Positions 47,552 through 60,000 of a DNA stretch of 64,000 nucleotides are shown piece by piece. The first letter of the stretch is position 1. Each line of letters begins with the position of its first letter. The stretch comes from Dipylidium caninum (taxonomy: Eukaryota > Platyhelminthes > Cestoda > Cyclophyllidea > Dipylidiidae): the NCBI GenBank assembly GCA_017562135.1, contig QEYB01000003.1, forward strand, positions 248,001 through 312,000. Direction: 5' to 3'. The notes under the pieces were generated by a model. It had not been told where the DNA came from. It made no database searches and was given only the letters and a program-made list of their open reading frames with translations. A program made the translations under genes and the position numbers.

Positions 47552-49737
47552 CCTTACCGTGGACATTCCTAACCTTTTTTTCCTTTTCTATTATCGTTTT
47601 CATCTTATGCTTCAAAATCCCTTTGTCTATCTGCCCTTTAGGTGGCTCACAGAACTGTCTTTCTATACTGTATTCTTGAAAGAATTTACGTAAATCTACA
47701 AATTCAATTTTGTTTCGGAACACCACCTTTTTTAATAATACCATCATTGTAAGGTTCGTACTTGTAGAAAGATCGCTACACTGAAGCCGTTTGGCATATT
47801 AGATGGATCATAGAGTAAAAATCCAAGTGGTGGCGAACCCCATTCTGTGCATTGTGGCGATGGATTTGAGGTGTAATTTGTTCTACTGCGATTGGTACTC
47901 TTTGATGTTTGGGCTCTGTACAGCATATAGTAAATTACTCCAATTGGCCACTAGTTGCTTTCCAAGATGCGATGCGTAGGACTGTCCGTTTTGTCTTCTC
48001 TGTCACAGGACTGTGTACGTCTGCTCATAGTAAAAACGACTACTCTATTCTTTTTATTTTCTCATTCGCCGTTGGAATTCTTGGCCTAAATCAATTTACC
48101 GATGTTGGTGTTCAATTTTTGTGAAGAAACACTTCCAAGACATGCCCAATTTAGCTGTGATTATACATCTCCTTGAAAACGTTTGTCGGTTTGCGGTTCA
48201 CTACCACTCGATTACCAACATTCCAGTTAATCATTTTTCCAGATTATTTTTCGCTTCTGTCGACTATTTCTGGATTTGAAATCTGAAGGAACTTTACTCG
48301 TTGACAGACCCCTTTTTTATATGCTGAGGCAAACTTCGAGCGATGCTATACAACCAGCACAATACGACAACTCGGCTCTATGGTATACTAATTCAGTTTT
48401 TCACCACTTCTGATGCTTTATGCCAATTTTTCGCGATTAAAGCCCTATATTTGTATTCTGCATTAGTGGTTAATTTTTGCGTTGATTTGTGCCGCCGTGG
48501 GTGAGACCGCCAACGAGAGACAGGAGCTGATGCGACAGCGTTAAATAAATGGAGGAGAGGGGCATATGAGGCTGAGCAGAGGTGCATAGTTAAAGGTTAC
48601 CATTCGCGGGTGGGTGGTGCGCTTTGGATCGGTAGCTTGTTCCATTTTAACTCGGGTGACGCGCACAACAGTTAGACAGCATTGCCAAATGAGCTTACGT
48701 TGGCAAAGTGACCCAAACCGCGATACTCGGCGCGGGAAATCTTCGATTTATTACTTAATGTATCCCCTTTGACAGGTGGTTAATACAATTTTTCAATTGT
48801 CAAGGCACAGTTAGTATGTGTCATGCTCTTCCTTCAAATTTATCACCACAGAGTATTTCGGTTTGCTATTCACCGTATGATCTCTTCCCCCTCCCATCAT
48901 ACTGAAAAGCCTCCTAGTCCTCCCGTAAGTTAGCAAGATGTCCTTCTCCCGGCGGATCAAGTTGGTAGCAAGATGGCGAACACACAATAACACACCGAGT
49001 GTCTGTGAATTTTGACTTCTTCAAATTGCCATGTTTTAACTTGTGGTGTTTTATTTGTCTGACTTAACCACATCTACAACTGACTATTGTTTTACACATT
49101 AATCTCGATTTTTATTGTGAGGCGCCTCGAAAATAAACGAAAGCCTTTTCACTAGGCCAACTTTGAGAAAATTGTAAAAGCTTTATCATTGTGGTTTTTA
49201 TGGACAAAGCTTTTCTCTCGAGCTTAATCACATAGCTCTAACGTTTGACTTCATGCATGCAGCAAATTGGTCACTTGTTCAGTGCATTTTGTGACGCCTG
49301 CTTAACCTATCCTCTCTACCAAACTGCTACTTTGTTAGCTAGTCAAGTGTTTACCTCTCGTGGGGCTAACTAATTTCTACGCCTTCCAAATAATATTATC
49401 CTCTGAATGCCCACGTAGTATTGCATTCCACTGACTTCTTCCCCAAATATCACGTCATTCAATGGTGCAATAGCTCTTAAACCTCCCGAATTCAGAATAT
49501 TAATAACCGACCTTCGAAAAACGATTATTCTTATTCGCAAAATCTCATGCATAGAGCAGGTCTAGTCGACGCATTCAGTTGTTTGTTTGCACGCAATCTG
49601 CCATCATTTTCACAATTGAGCATTCAAATGAGGTTGTGCAACGGTGTCGAGGCAACCAGCCTGTAAGTCTACCGATCGTCCTCAAGTAGCTCAACGCATA
49701 CGACTGGTAGACGGCGGCGACAGGCGTGGGCGCTCGT

Positions 49738-49774
49738 CTTCCTCCTCCCCTCCCCTCCCCTCCTCCACCCCTCT
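49738..49774. repeat. C/T-rich low-complexity tract
   Basis: Imperfect CCTCC/CCCCT repeats, all pyrimidine on the plus strand, about 37 nt. Simple-sequence DNA, no coding role seen. Confidence 0.7.
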
Positions 49775-49930
49775 GAGCATTCTCGTTTCGGAAGCAGCAA
49801 ATATTTCGTAGTCCGTCGCCCTAATCTCTTCGTCGATCCCTTGTTCGATGCTGGTTAAAGTAACGTGGGAATTAAAGAACAGCGATTACCTTACTTCTCA
49901 CTCATTGCGTTATGGACCAAATCTAGAAAG

Positions 49931-50190
49931 ATGCCTATTGAGTTGCCTAATAATAAATTTTTGGTGCTTCAGGCACGTAAGATGTTTTTGTGTTTGTACT
50001 TGTCAATGGTATTGTCTGAGGACACGTGGCAGTGCGTGGAGAGTGGGGCATGCGAGCCACCGGGCTACCACTACTTTTTCTATGCGCGTCAATACATTCT
50101 GACAATGAAGGCTGAGGCGCGATTTGACAAATTAATACCATTCCGATGGATGTACCTAACGGAACTAAACTTTATCCATCCTGCTCTTCC
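49931..50190 (+). CDS. Candidate exon of an unknown protein
   Basis: Open frame from ATG 49931 to a good donor (CTTCC|GTGAGT) at 50190. The peptide has a hydrophobic segment (MFLCLYLSMVLS, about residues 18-29) followed by DTWQCVESGACEPPGYHYF and a polar stretch (LTMKAEARFDKL). It could be the start of a secreted or membrane protein. No family recognised and no second exon found. Confidence 0.3.
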
Positions 50191-51432
50191 GTGAGTCTAA
50201 ATATCTTTCTTTATATTCTTGGACGCGCTCAAACTATCAACGAGATTTACCGTATGGTTTAATAATGCGGGCAACCAAAACACCAGAATTTTCTGCTGGT
50301 GGCTTAAATTAAAGCTTCACTTTTATGTGTTTAACTTCAAATTCAATAATTCAGGTAGTAGATTAAAATTTACATCATTTCCGTGCAAAAAAAATCGACC
50401 GAGTCGCCACACGCAAAAGTACTTCAAATTGCAATTTAGTGTCACTTAACCACTAACGCTGATAAACCCACTGCATCTCTTGGAAAACTCAAGTGTGTAG
50501 CATTTGAGATACTCACATGGCCTCCCAAGACTACGCCATTCCGCCGATGATACGCCAAATAACGTCCTTACTATTTTTGATAAGTAACAATCTTTTACAA
50601 CAAATCGTCTCTCATATCGGCATCTGTTTACCACTACCGCCACAATCTGTGGCTCGTGTAGGCTTCATTCAACACTTCGTCACGCACAGTCCACAATCTT
50701 TACACTACGACTGAATGTGGTATGCAAAACGAGATCAACAACCTACTAGAACATGGGAATACCAGCCACTAGAAATATCTCTTACCGTTAGCACTAGCCC
50801 ATTCAACTCGGCCTATCAACTTTCACTCTTCCTGATCACGCACTATGACACTGGAATAGTTGTGTTAGAAGCACCGAGACACAACACTTTCGGAGTGCAC
50901 TTGCTCCGAGACTGGCTAACTAGCGAGTGCCAGTCTTGGGTTTTATTCTAACCCCAGTAATTTGCACCGCCTCATGAACACTACTTTCGCCATCTACACT
51001 TCCGCAATATCAGACTTTACCAAAATGTTGGATAGCAGCCCCCACAAAGCAGAACTAAGCCATTATTTATTAACTGTTGGATTTAAAATCCCACTTTGCC
51101 ATTCTTTTACATTATGGAAAACCCACTTCCCGACTGTTCGAAGACTGCATGCAGCCAATGTTGGATCCAAAGAGAAGCACTCGAATTAGGCGCAATGTCT
51201 AGTGATTTAACTCAAAGCACGGCGCATCCACGTGGCTTTATGAGAAGTCTTACGTTTCCGCAGATGCCTTCGATAATTAAGTCAGACTAGAGAATGTTGC
51301 CCTCAAGGTAACGCAATTTAAGCTAAATCACAAAAAATAGACCATTTTATCTACCAAAAACGTCCCAGTGAGCTTTAAAATTATGTATTTACAAAAAAAT
51401 ACAACAGTACCAACTTTTTGACTCCGGAAAAT

Positions 51433-54155
51433 TCAACTAAAAACATCTTCACCAGTATTGGCTCGACGGATCTTTTCGCTAATATCAGCGGCAGCGGCAG
51501 AAGCGGCTTCAAGAGGGTCGATGGGTTGCGAAGGAGTCGCTTGCCAACTGCGAGTTCAAGGATTCGGCAAGATCAGGTCGGGGAGTCTGAGAGGAAGGTG
51601 AACGATGGCGAGAGGCTCGGCGATGACGGTGGTGACTGCGGTGCGATTCCCTTTCGCCTCGGCGTTTCGACTCGCCGGCCCGCAAGGAACGCGAAGTGGC
51701 AGAATCCGTCCCTGATGTGGCGACACCTCCCGGAATACTACTGGTCACGCCGGTCGAAGGCACAAGGGAATGGTCTCTCTCACGCGACCGCTCACGGGAA
51801 CGATCCCGACGCCGCTCTCGTGATCCTCGTCTACGAGAGGAGCGCTCTCCGTGGCGACTATAGTCACGAGAGGACTCCTCGTGATACCTAAAAATGTAAC
51901 CATCTAAGTAGCAAATCATCCAGATGTACGGCGAATCATGGTTGAGTAAACAAAATTCAAACAAAAATCAATGAAATATACGTTTTTGATCCATCACCGA
52001 AAATGAAGATAGTCCATCATGTCGATGTCATTCCAAAGAAATCTATCTATTCTGATTTCAGCCATCAAATATTTGATTAATACAAATCAGTTAGCGGGAG
52101 ATGTCGTAAACAGTAAACGTTGAGGTCTAAATACAAATTCAAAAATCGGTCTCAAAAAGTATTTGAAGTAAAAATCCTATAATTTACTTAACTACGGCCA
52201 GGTTTAGCTAACAATTTTAGGACGAATTCATTTAAACATGGTGTGTTATACAACAGATTTATAATTAAAGAGCGCAAATTAGAAAACAAAATAGCACAAA
52301 ACTGTTACAACCAACAGGGAAAGCAACTGAATAATTAGCAAGGTTAAAAAATAAGAAACCAGACGTAAAGAAAAGAAAAGCGGACATACGTACCGTCTAC
52401 TACGTCCACCGTAATGATAGTCGCGACTACGCGATCGACTGCGACGACTCGTACGATGGTCCCTCGGTGAAAAAGGGATTACACGACTTAGACGCAACAT
52501 GAAGCTAAGGGACTTTTAGGGGTTGGTATGAAAATTTTCTGATAAATGAGGGTAACGTCAATAGGCTGTCATTGTTCTAGGAAGAAAATGTACTAATAAA
52601 GTGATTAAAGGTTCAAGAAGCAAAATCGTAGTATCGGTACCTCAAGGACAAATCAAAGAAATTTACAAAAAAGCGAATGACCCTTTAAATATCAAAAGAT
52701 TGCACGGCTTACCGATCGTAGCGACTTTCCTGTTCTTCCTCCCCACGATAACGTGGGCGACGACTGTCAGTAAATTCTTCCTCAGAACTTAATAAAAGTG
52801 AAGAAATGAGACGAATCAAATTCGGCCACGGTTATAACATAAACTAATGGGGAAAAGTTACATTAATACTACTGGTAGAACAAGAAAATAGCAGTCACAA
52901 TACGACAAAGAACAACATGCATGTCGTGCGGAAAAGTTCGGTGGCTTATTAAGGTGGATATCTTACTCGTATAACAATGAGGGTCTCTAATGGCAAGCTT
53001 AACAATAAAAACCAGAACATACAATACGTTGTCTGGAGTCCTATCTCTGCGACTTTCTGAATGGTCGTTTCTTCCGCCTCCTGGTCGAATAGACTGACTC
53101 GGAAACAACGGGACCAGCCCACTTCCAATATTTGTCTGCGGCCACTGATGGCCAGATTGCTGAGTAGGAAACCCAGATCCAAGAAGAGGCGGAGGAACGG
53201 AAGTGTTCGTGAACCCTGGCGGTGGAAAGCTCAAAGCGCTAGCAACGCCCCCAAATTGACTGAGAGCATCGCCCGCCGTGGGTGGAGCAAAACATGGAGG
53301 AGGAATACTAAAGACTTGACCCGAACCGAGTAAACCATTCCTCTTTTCTAGTTCTTCATCGCTACCTGAGGGCGAACGACCACGACTACCCAAAACATGT
53401 ATGTCCTTGTTTTGTTGTTGAGGAATCCGTAGGCCTCCACGATGTCCGCCGGAGGGAAGGCCGGACAAACCAAAACCAGCAGCGGCACCTACCAATACAG
53501 GTTTGAGGGCAGTATTAGCGTATTCTTGACGAAGGATTTTTTGTTTCTCACAATATTGCAACCAAGTGCCCTCTGTAAAACCGTAATTGAAATAATCTGT
53601 GATATCAGCACCAGGTCTTTTCCAAGGGCTTATCATCTTCACCCAATGAAGATATATTAAATTCAATTGTAGGGACACCATGAATACAGCCAGGGTCGCT
53701 TATATTTATGCCTTGTTTAAGCGCCTTTTGTCCTGCAATTTAAAATGAATAATCCCAAGAAAAATATGAATAAACCTTGAACAACAGCCTGCTGCGACCG
53801 GGCCTGATAAGTAGTACCAGTTTTGTAAATACTTCCCTTCATCGAGGGTTTAATAATCACATTAACAGTATCGTCATCTTCATCGGTATCCTCCTCTTCA
53901 CCAAACTTGTCTATGACTACGTCGGCTAGTTCATCGTTTGTAGACGTCTCGTTGGCATTTGGATCAATATCCACCACACTACTTTCCACAGTTGAGGCAT
54001 TGGCATTCGAGGGTAAAATGGGCACACGTCCAGATTCCGGATTATCTTCTTGCAATAGATTGCGGGAACCAGAATTCCTTTCATCTAAATGCATCAAAAA
54101 TAAATGCAGCATTACCTAACTCGGCGCCAACGCCCGTATTAACATCCAAATCCAT
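51433..54155 (-). CDS. FIP1L1: Pre-mRNA 3'-end processing factor FIP1
   Basis: CPSF subunit that bridges the complex to poly(A) polymerase. Start ATG at 54155 ([13 protein letters not shown]), then a 31-nt intron (54085-54115). Exon 2, 54084-53776: acidic region with [16 protein letters not shown]. Exon 3, 53732-53028: [11 protein letters not shown], then the FIP1 core [22 protein letters not shown] with YCEKQKILR, and a Pro/Gly-rich stretch. Exons 52787-52713, 52462-52394 and 51887 onward encode RS/RD/RE-rich sequence ([11 protein letters not shown]) like the vertebrate C terminus. One extra base near 53624-53630 breaks the core between GEDDK and PWKRPGADI. The last exon has TGA at 51509-51511 in its frame; a one-base shift instead gives [17 protein letters not shown] and a stop at 51433-51435, the more protein-like ending. 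The join 53028/52787 is also out of phase, so another exon or indel is likely there. Confidence 0.9.
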
Positions 54156-54745
54156 TGCACGACAAGAGCAATCAATTCCGAGGATAGCGCCAACGACCTA
54201 AATAGTTAAAACAAACGTATTTCAATAATAGTGTACCACGTAATCTGAGCTTGTTTGTTAAGATTCTAGAAATAAAGTGCTGCATAGAACAGTTTTTCGC
54301 AATTAAACTAGTAGATTGCTGCAGGGACAATGGTTTTTTGTACATGAGAAGTTTAAAGTCATCGATTTCATGACGTGCTATACTCGCTCTTCTATTTGGA
54401 GACGGGTAACCGGGATCTGTGCGAACAAAGAGCGAAAATAGATACAACGTCCTGAAAAACTTCAGAGTACTATATCAACTTTTGTCCCAACTCTGTAAGT
54501 TGTAAATCATCGCCAATGTTTGATCTCTTTTGAAGAAACAAATACATGGTACATCCCACATTCGCTGTAAATTTTCGAACATAGCATTTATCGAGGGATG
54601 TGTCACGACCTAACACTCATCCCATCTTGGGTATCGTATTTGATGGTAGATTGTGGAACAACTGTCAAGTGTTGTCTGCTACCCAAATCTGTCCGCTTAG
54701 TTCAATTTCTCTGCGATTAACCACGCGCGCTTTTCGGCACCGTAA
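54156..54745. promoter_or_regulatory. Divergent promoter region FIP1 / ZNF593
   Basis: About 590 nt between two head-to-head starts, at 54155 (minus) and 54746 (plus). Both genes are complete at this end, so it must hold the promoters of both. No defined motif stands out. Confidence 0.5.
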
Positions 54746-55214
54746 ATGCCTCGTGGTTCAAAATCTAAAACGAGGAATAGGACGCGCGATTTGGACCAGG
54801 TTCCTCGAATTCTCCTCGTAACCTCCTTAGATATATGATGATTGTAAACTTGAGAATATCCGCAAACGTCTCCTCGAAGCCACTTCGTTCGATGAGGACA
54901 AACCAGCATTGGGCGCGCACTTTTGCCTTTTTTGCGACAAATACTTCTGCAACGAATACGCTTTGAAGTGCCATGAAAAGAAAAAGCCTCATAAACGGCG
55001 CCTAAGGGATCTCGAAGTGGAACCCCACAGTCAGGTATTACTGCAACTGCACGCCCTTAAACTTTTCAATCTGTCGAAGACTGACGCGATTCATCCCGTT
55101 CCCTAGATTGTGGCAGACTGGGCCGTCACCGCCGCCCCACTCAAAAGGCGCCGCACTTCCACCCCTGCGGGCCACAACTCCCCGCCGACCCCTAATTACC
55201 TCGCTACTGAGTAG
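54746..55214 (+). CDS. ZNF593: C2H2 zinc-finger ribosome-biogenesis factor (ZNF593/Bud20)
   Basis: Shuttling pre-60S factor family (Bud20 in yeast). Exons 54746-54799, 54831-55034 and 55107-55214; all joins are phase 0 and give 121 residues. N terminus MPRGSKSKTRNRTRDLDQIY is the Lys/Arg-rich TRDLDQIY head of Bud20/ZNF593. The single finger has CLFCDKYFCNEYALKCHEKKKPH, followed by KRRLRDLEVEPHSQ, which parallels the VEPYSQ end of the human core. The first intron (54800-54830) is 31 nt; the second is 72 nt. The third exon is not well conserved, but its stop lies 20 nt before an AATAAA, which supports the model. Confidence 0.88.
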
Positions 55215-55234
55215 CGTCCACGGTCTTCCTTCGG

Positions 55235-55240
55235 AATAAA
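55235..55240 (+). other. Poly(A) signal of ZNF593
   Basis: AATAAA beginning 21 nt after the stop codon at 55212-55214. Confidence 0.7.
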
Positions 55241-57099
55241 CTACAATGCTCCAAGCTCCTTTATTCTTTTCTCTTGTCACTCCATTTTTCACCGACTACA
55301 CTTCCGCCCCCCAAAGACAACCCGAAAAGCATCGGCGAGCAGTGGTATTTCCCAAAGCATTAATTTTACAAGGTTCGTCAATACATGTGGGAAACACATC
55401 GGCTTGCCGACATGCCACTTAATATGCCCTACAGAATTACGCGCTGCGAGCAGGGCGTACTCAAGTGCAGGGTTGGTGTTAAAACTGTAGTAACCGTAAG
55501 TACGTTTACGAGTACACGTAAACGGTTGCAAAGTTCGTCGTTTTTGCCTTACGAATAGACGTGAGTCTCGCGACCACGGGGATCTTGTAAGGCTAGCGCG
55601 GTGACTTGAAAATAGGAATGCCACAAACGTTATTCAGGTCGCACGTAGAGAATCCACGACAGCGATTAGTCAGAAGATGGAATGGCGCGAGGTATGCCGC
55701 CATCCGATTACCGACAACCTAAAAATGGGAAGTACCCCATGCATGAGGAAGTGACGTCTTCAGATAAATGACAGCAATCAGGGTTCACAGTGGTGCATGA
55801 TCATCAAAGGGACGCAAACAATACCTTGATCCGAGAATTGGCACCGCGGCCGAAGGACACCACGATGAGACTAAAAAATTGTCAACGAAATTCAGTCACG
55901 AAATATGGTGTCAGACATCGACAGTCATCTCAAGTCAGTCCGCCCGTCGAGAAATTCATCACGCCAACTCACCACGCCTGTCAGCCGGATGGGCGGTACC
56001 ATCGCCAACAGCTTAAAACGCGTACAAAATTGAGAGTTTTTTTCGAAACTCGTACAATTATAGAGCCACATGAATTCCAATGTCGTATAAATATATTTCA
56101 AAATAAAAATGGTGACAAGAAAAAGACACGCCATCAACAGGAGAGAAAAACAATTGAATTTGGTAGGATTAAACATGTCTAAAAAATCATTCACAAAATA
56201 GCAAAAACTTCCCATATGTTACGATGGCGCAGAGATATAAAAAGGTAGGTCAAAAGCAAACGTGGAGGCATAATTCGAGAATAACGATATAAAAACTATC
56301 AGGATAATCGATTACCATGTGTAAAATCGTACATGACCTCAAAGAATCGGTAGCAAATGGTGCCCTTGGCCCTACACCCCGGGCATTATTTGACGCTCTC
56401 AGTCATGCCGATTGCGCACCCCCTCTTCTTTACAACATTTACGACCTCAACATTTCACCTCCTTCCTCTTTCCTCTTTCCTCTTCCTCCTTCCCTCGCTC
56501 TCACTCTCATCTTTCGTCGTCTCATCAAACACTGCTTGTGTTGTACGGGAAGCATACTCACCAGGCAGTTTTGTGTCCAGAACACAGAGAACGTCCTCAA
56601 ATTGAAAAAAAATCGTGTGGTCTTCTCCCATCGCCTTGTCTACCGCTCCCTGTTCCTCTCTCTCTACCTTGACGTGTCTATATATCTATTGGCCTCCTAC
56701 AGCTGCCACCCACGTTTAAACTTCCACTATACACATCGTCTTGCCCCCATCTTGGTCATTGTGGAGAGACTGGCATCATCCTCACGTGGAACCTCTCAGC
56801 TTCTGACCTCCCCTGCTTTCCTCAACCACGCTCACCACAAAAACACGTATAACCTCTTACTTCCCAAGTCACCACCTCCGTTACAACAGACTCTGTGTTT
56901 GTGTCACTCTTTATTAAACCTTCCAAAATACACACTTCCAGAGTTCACAATATCACTGATCAGAGGAGAGACAAACTTCTACAAAAAGTCATGATACTTT
57001 GGCGTTGGTGACAACGTTTCAGAAAAAAGGCGCATCGTCATGTCAACACGAGAAAATAATTTTGGTGGTCACCAAAGAGATTATGAGGGGAAGGGGAGA
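55241..57099. other. No gene recognised; pyrimidine-rich stretch
   Basis: No conserved coding sequence. A long plus frame (56317-56994) passes through a C/T-rich low-complexity tract at about 56457-56510 and is probably open because of composition. On the minus strand this is the 3' flank of the ABC transporter; TTTATT at 56920-56925 (AATAAA on minus), about 175 nt past its stop, is a plausible poly(A) signal. Confidence 0.5.
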
Positions 57100-60000
57100 T
57101 TAACCACCTCCACCACCGACGTTCTGAAGCTCGTAGAAAACGCCTCTCTGCTGCAGAAGTTTCTGTGGTGGACCACACTCAACTTGTCGGCCATTCATGA
57201 TGACTACAACCTTGTCACAGCGCATCACGCTCGAGAGTCGATGGGCAACGACCAGGCTGGTTCTACCTCCATCAAGCCCAACCATCGCCTCCTCCAGCGT
57301 CTGTTGCACTATCCGCTCGCTGTCCACATCCAGTGCCGACGTTGCCTCGTCCAACAGTAGGATCTTCGGTCTTCGCAGCAATGCTCGCGCGATTGCCACA
57401 CGTTGTTTCTGACCCCCCGACAGCTGGGAGCCACCCGAGCCTACTTTGGTCTCATAGCCCTTGAAGTAAGTCATGACAGTTGAGGTTGAGGGCACTCGAG
57501 GCTGATTGACTCCAGAGCACTAGCCACTAATCACCTTATCAGCACTTTGAGCAGTCAGTCTAACAGTCACATATTGGGGCAATAAGTCACCTTAACACTC
57601 GAGACGCGGTCATGGATGCTCTCCTGGTCATCAACTCTAGGCTCTCATTTGTGCTACTCGGCACCGTTCAGAGCACTGCAAACTGGTGCAAATCTGTCAC
57701 AGCTTAAGCTACACGACGCATCTGCTCCAGACAGTTAGTCTGCAGCCAGACCCAGAGACCAAGTGTGCTCCAAGATATCTAATGACCGAAAGGCTGTTTC
57801 CTCCTCACAAACTGGATGAAACCCACCCCCTACTACATGCAGGTCACATGAGTGACTGATAGACAAGTAAATGCGCAGACGCACTTCTGGTAGTGATGCA
57901 ATGAAGTCGTGGATATTGGCCTGTTTGGCGGCTTCTACTATTTCTTCCATCGTGGGCTGGCAATTATTTGAACCGTAGGCTATGTTCTCGCGTATGCTGA
58001 GGTTGAAGAGGATGGGCTCCTGCGAGACCACACCGATCTGCTCACGGATCCATGAAGGTGCCAGGTCACGCAAGTCCCGACCATCCAGAAAGATACCACT
58101 CCCTGGTCCCCGATTCTCCACGTCATAGAATCGCTGGACTAATTGGAGCAGAGTCGACTTGCCGCATCCGGAGGGACCTACCATAGCTGTCGAGGTGCCC
58201 GGTTCCACGGTGTGGGAGAAGTTCTATTAGCCAAGGTGGTTAACAAAAACGCATATTTTGAAAGTGGAGCAACTCTCCCCTTCCTCGTACCCTATCTACA
58301 TATAAATCAGCTCATATATTATCACACCACTAAGGAAATAACTTTCGTGCCAAAATCATGGGTACTCTCGGCGACGGTAACATTTGAAACCACAAAGGGA
58401 AGAATAAGATTTACTTCAACATACTTGATTATCGTGCATGTTTTTTTAAAAAAATAGCCTTTTTGATATAATACTATGTTTCTAGGCCACACTCTTTTCT
58501 CTTTGTACGTAACACAGTGTGCGTGTGTGCGTATGCGTGTGTGTGAAAGAGCGCGAGACAGAGATGGAGGCAGAAAGGTGAATTCTGTCTATAAAAGCTA
58601 ACGCTAAGTTGCTTGGAGGCTGAAAACGCTATCATTTCGCATAACTGTAACTAATCGACCAAAAAAGTGTGGAAATAACCTTCAAAACTCGATTTTTCCT
58701 TCTGACAGGGTAGCGAAAGTAAACACTTTTAAACTCGATTTTGCCTTTCGGTGGATCTGACGGATAGTGGCCCCGGTTAACGTCCATTCGCGTGTCTCGG
58801 TGGATGGTCGCCAGGGTCTGCTTGATATTTTGTGCAGCCGACGTGAAATCAGGTGCATAGTTGGCAGCTCTTCCGAGGCCTTGAGAAGCAATATTCAACG
58901 CCGAGAATATTCTGAACAAGTTAGAGAGTAGAAGTTAGTGACATTACCACAACAGTGACAATATTTGTAGACTTCTCGACGGTGTGATGGTTACGCCTGC
59001 GAAGCGACAACTCTCACAGCTTGTGGAGATTTGCCTAAAAGTCGGTGACAAATAGCCTGAGGCTCTCCTTTAACCCCGTTCGCCGAACCCTTTCGCCTCA
59101 TGCCTCAACGGAGTCAGGATTACGGAGGGTATGAATGTGATGGAGTGAACTCGAAAAACATGGGCCTAGTTAACGTAAAAGCACAAAACTTGACATATCA
59201 TCTCCGCAAATGACATCAATCGAAATTACACCCCTCTCAGTGCACGTTATTTATCAACTAATAACAGTCACTTTAGCGAATGAGAAAAACAATGTCACCT
59301 TCCCTCGAAAGACGATTATGGGGCTCTAAATCGAATGAAAAGCAACTTTTCCACGAGAAAGCGCATTGACACACAGGACGCGCGGTATCATGTCGAATCA
59401 GTCACTTGCCGTTGGGGCTGCCACTCAAAAGGTCGGTAAGTTTTCCTAGAGGTGCTTTATTTGCCTGGACAACTTCGGCGTCGCCGTTTGCGCCTACAAA
59501 ATATCTCCTTTTATGGCAGCATTAAATTCCTTCTCAGAACTGCTCGGCAGGTCGTGGCCCATCCCACTGCTTGTCTAGATACGGGGCGATCATAGTACCG
59601 CTGTGCATCCGCCATCCCATCCATCTGACTACTCAGTGTCAACCCACTTACGTTTATTCGGTCGAATTAATCCGAACCCTCTAACAGGCTACTTAAAGGT
59701 TTGCGCAGAGGGCCTCCATACTCCACTTCTTGATTTATCCGAAAGAGAGAGGAGATAGGCGTCTATCCCTCTGCCATCTCTCGTGACACCCTCATCCAAC
59801 TATGTAGCCTCGACACGAGATAATGCTAAATTGAAAAGCCATTCAACAGACCAAGTACACACTGTAACTAGACATCTAGTCTCGTCAACATGCTCGTTCG
59901 CCGGCATCATTATTTATCTCCTACTTGTGTATTTCGACACGCACAACTATCATGATCATGTTTCCAGTTTACTGAAACACGTTATGTACAGCATCGTGTT

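Larger units (their letters stand above)
47552..51432. other. No firm gene
   Basis: 3' flank of the SLC35C1-like gene and then non-coding-looking sequence, apart from the candidate exon at 49931-50190. Short frames at 50.7-51.3 kb show no domain. Confidence 0.45.

Noticed and set aside
56317..56994. 225-codon plus-strand frame as a gene
   Set aside because: It runs through a C/T-rich tract and encodes Leu/Ser/Pro-rich sequence without a domain; open by composition.
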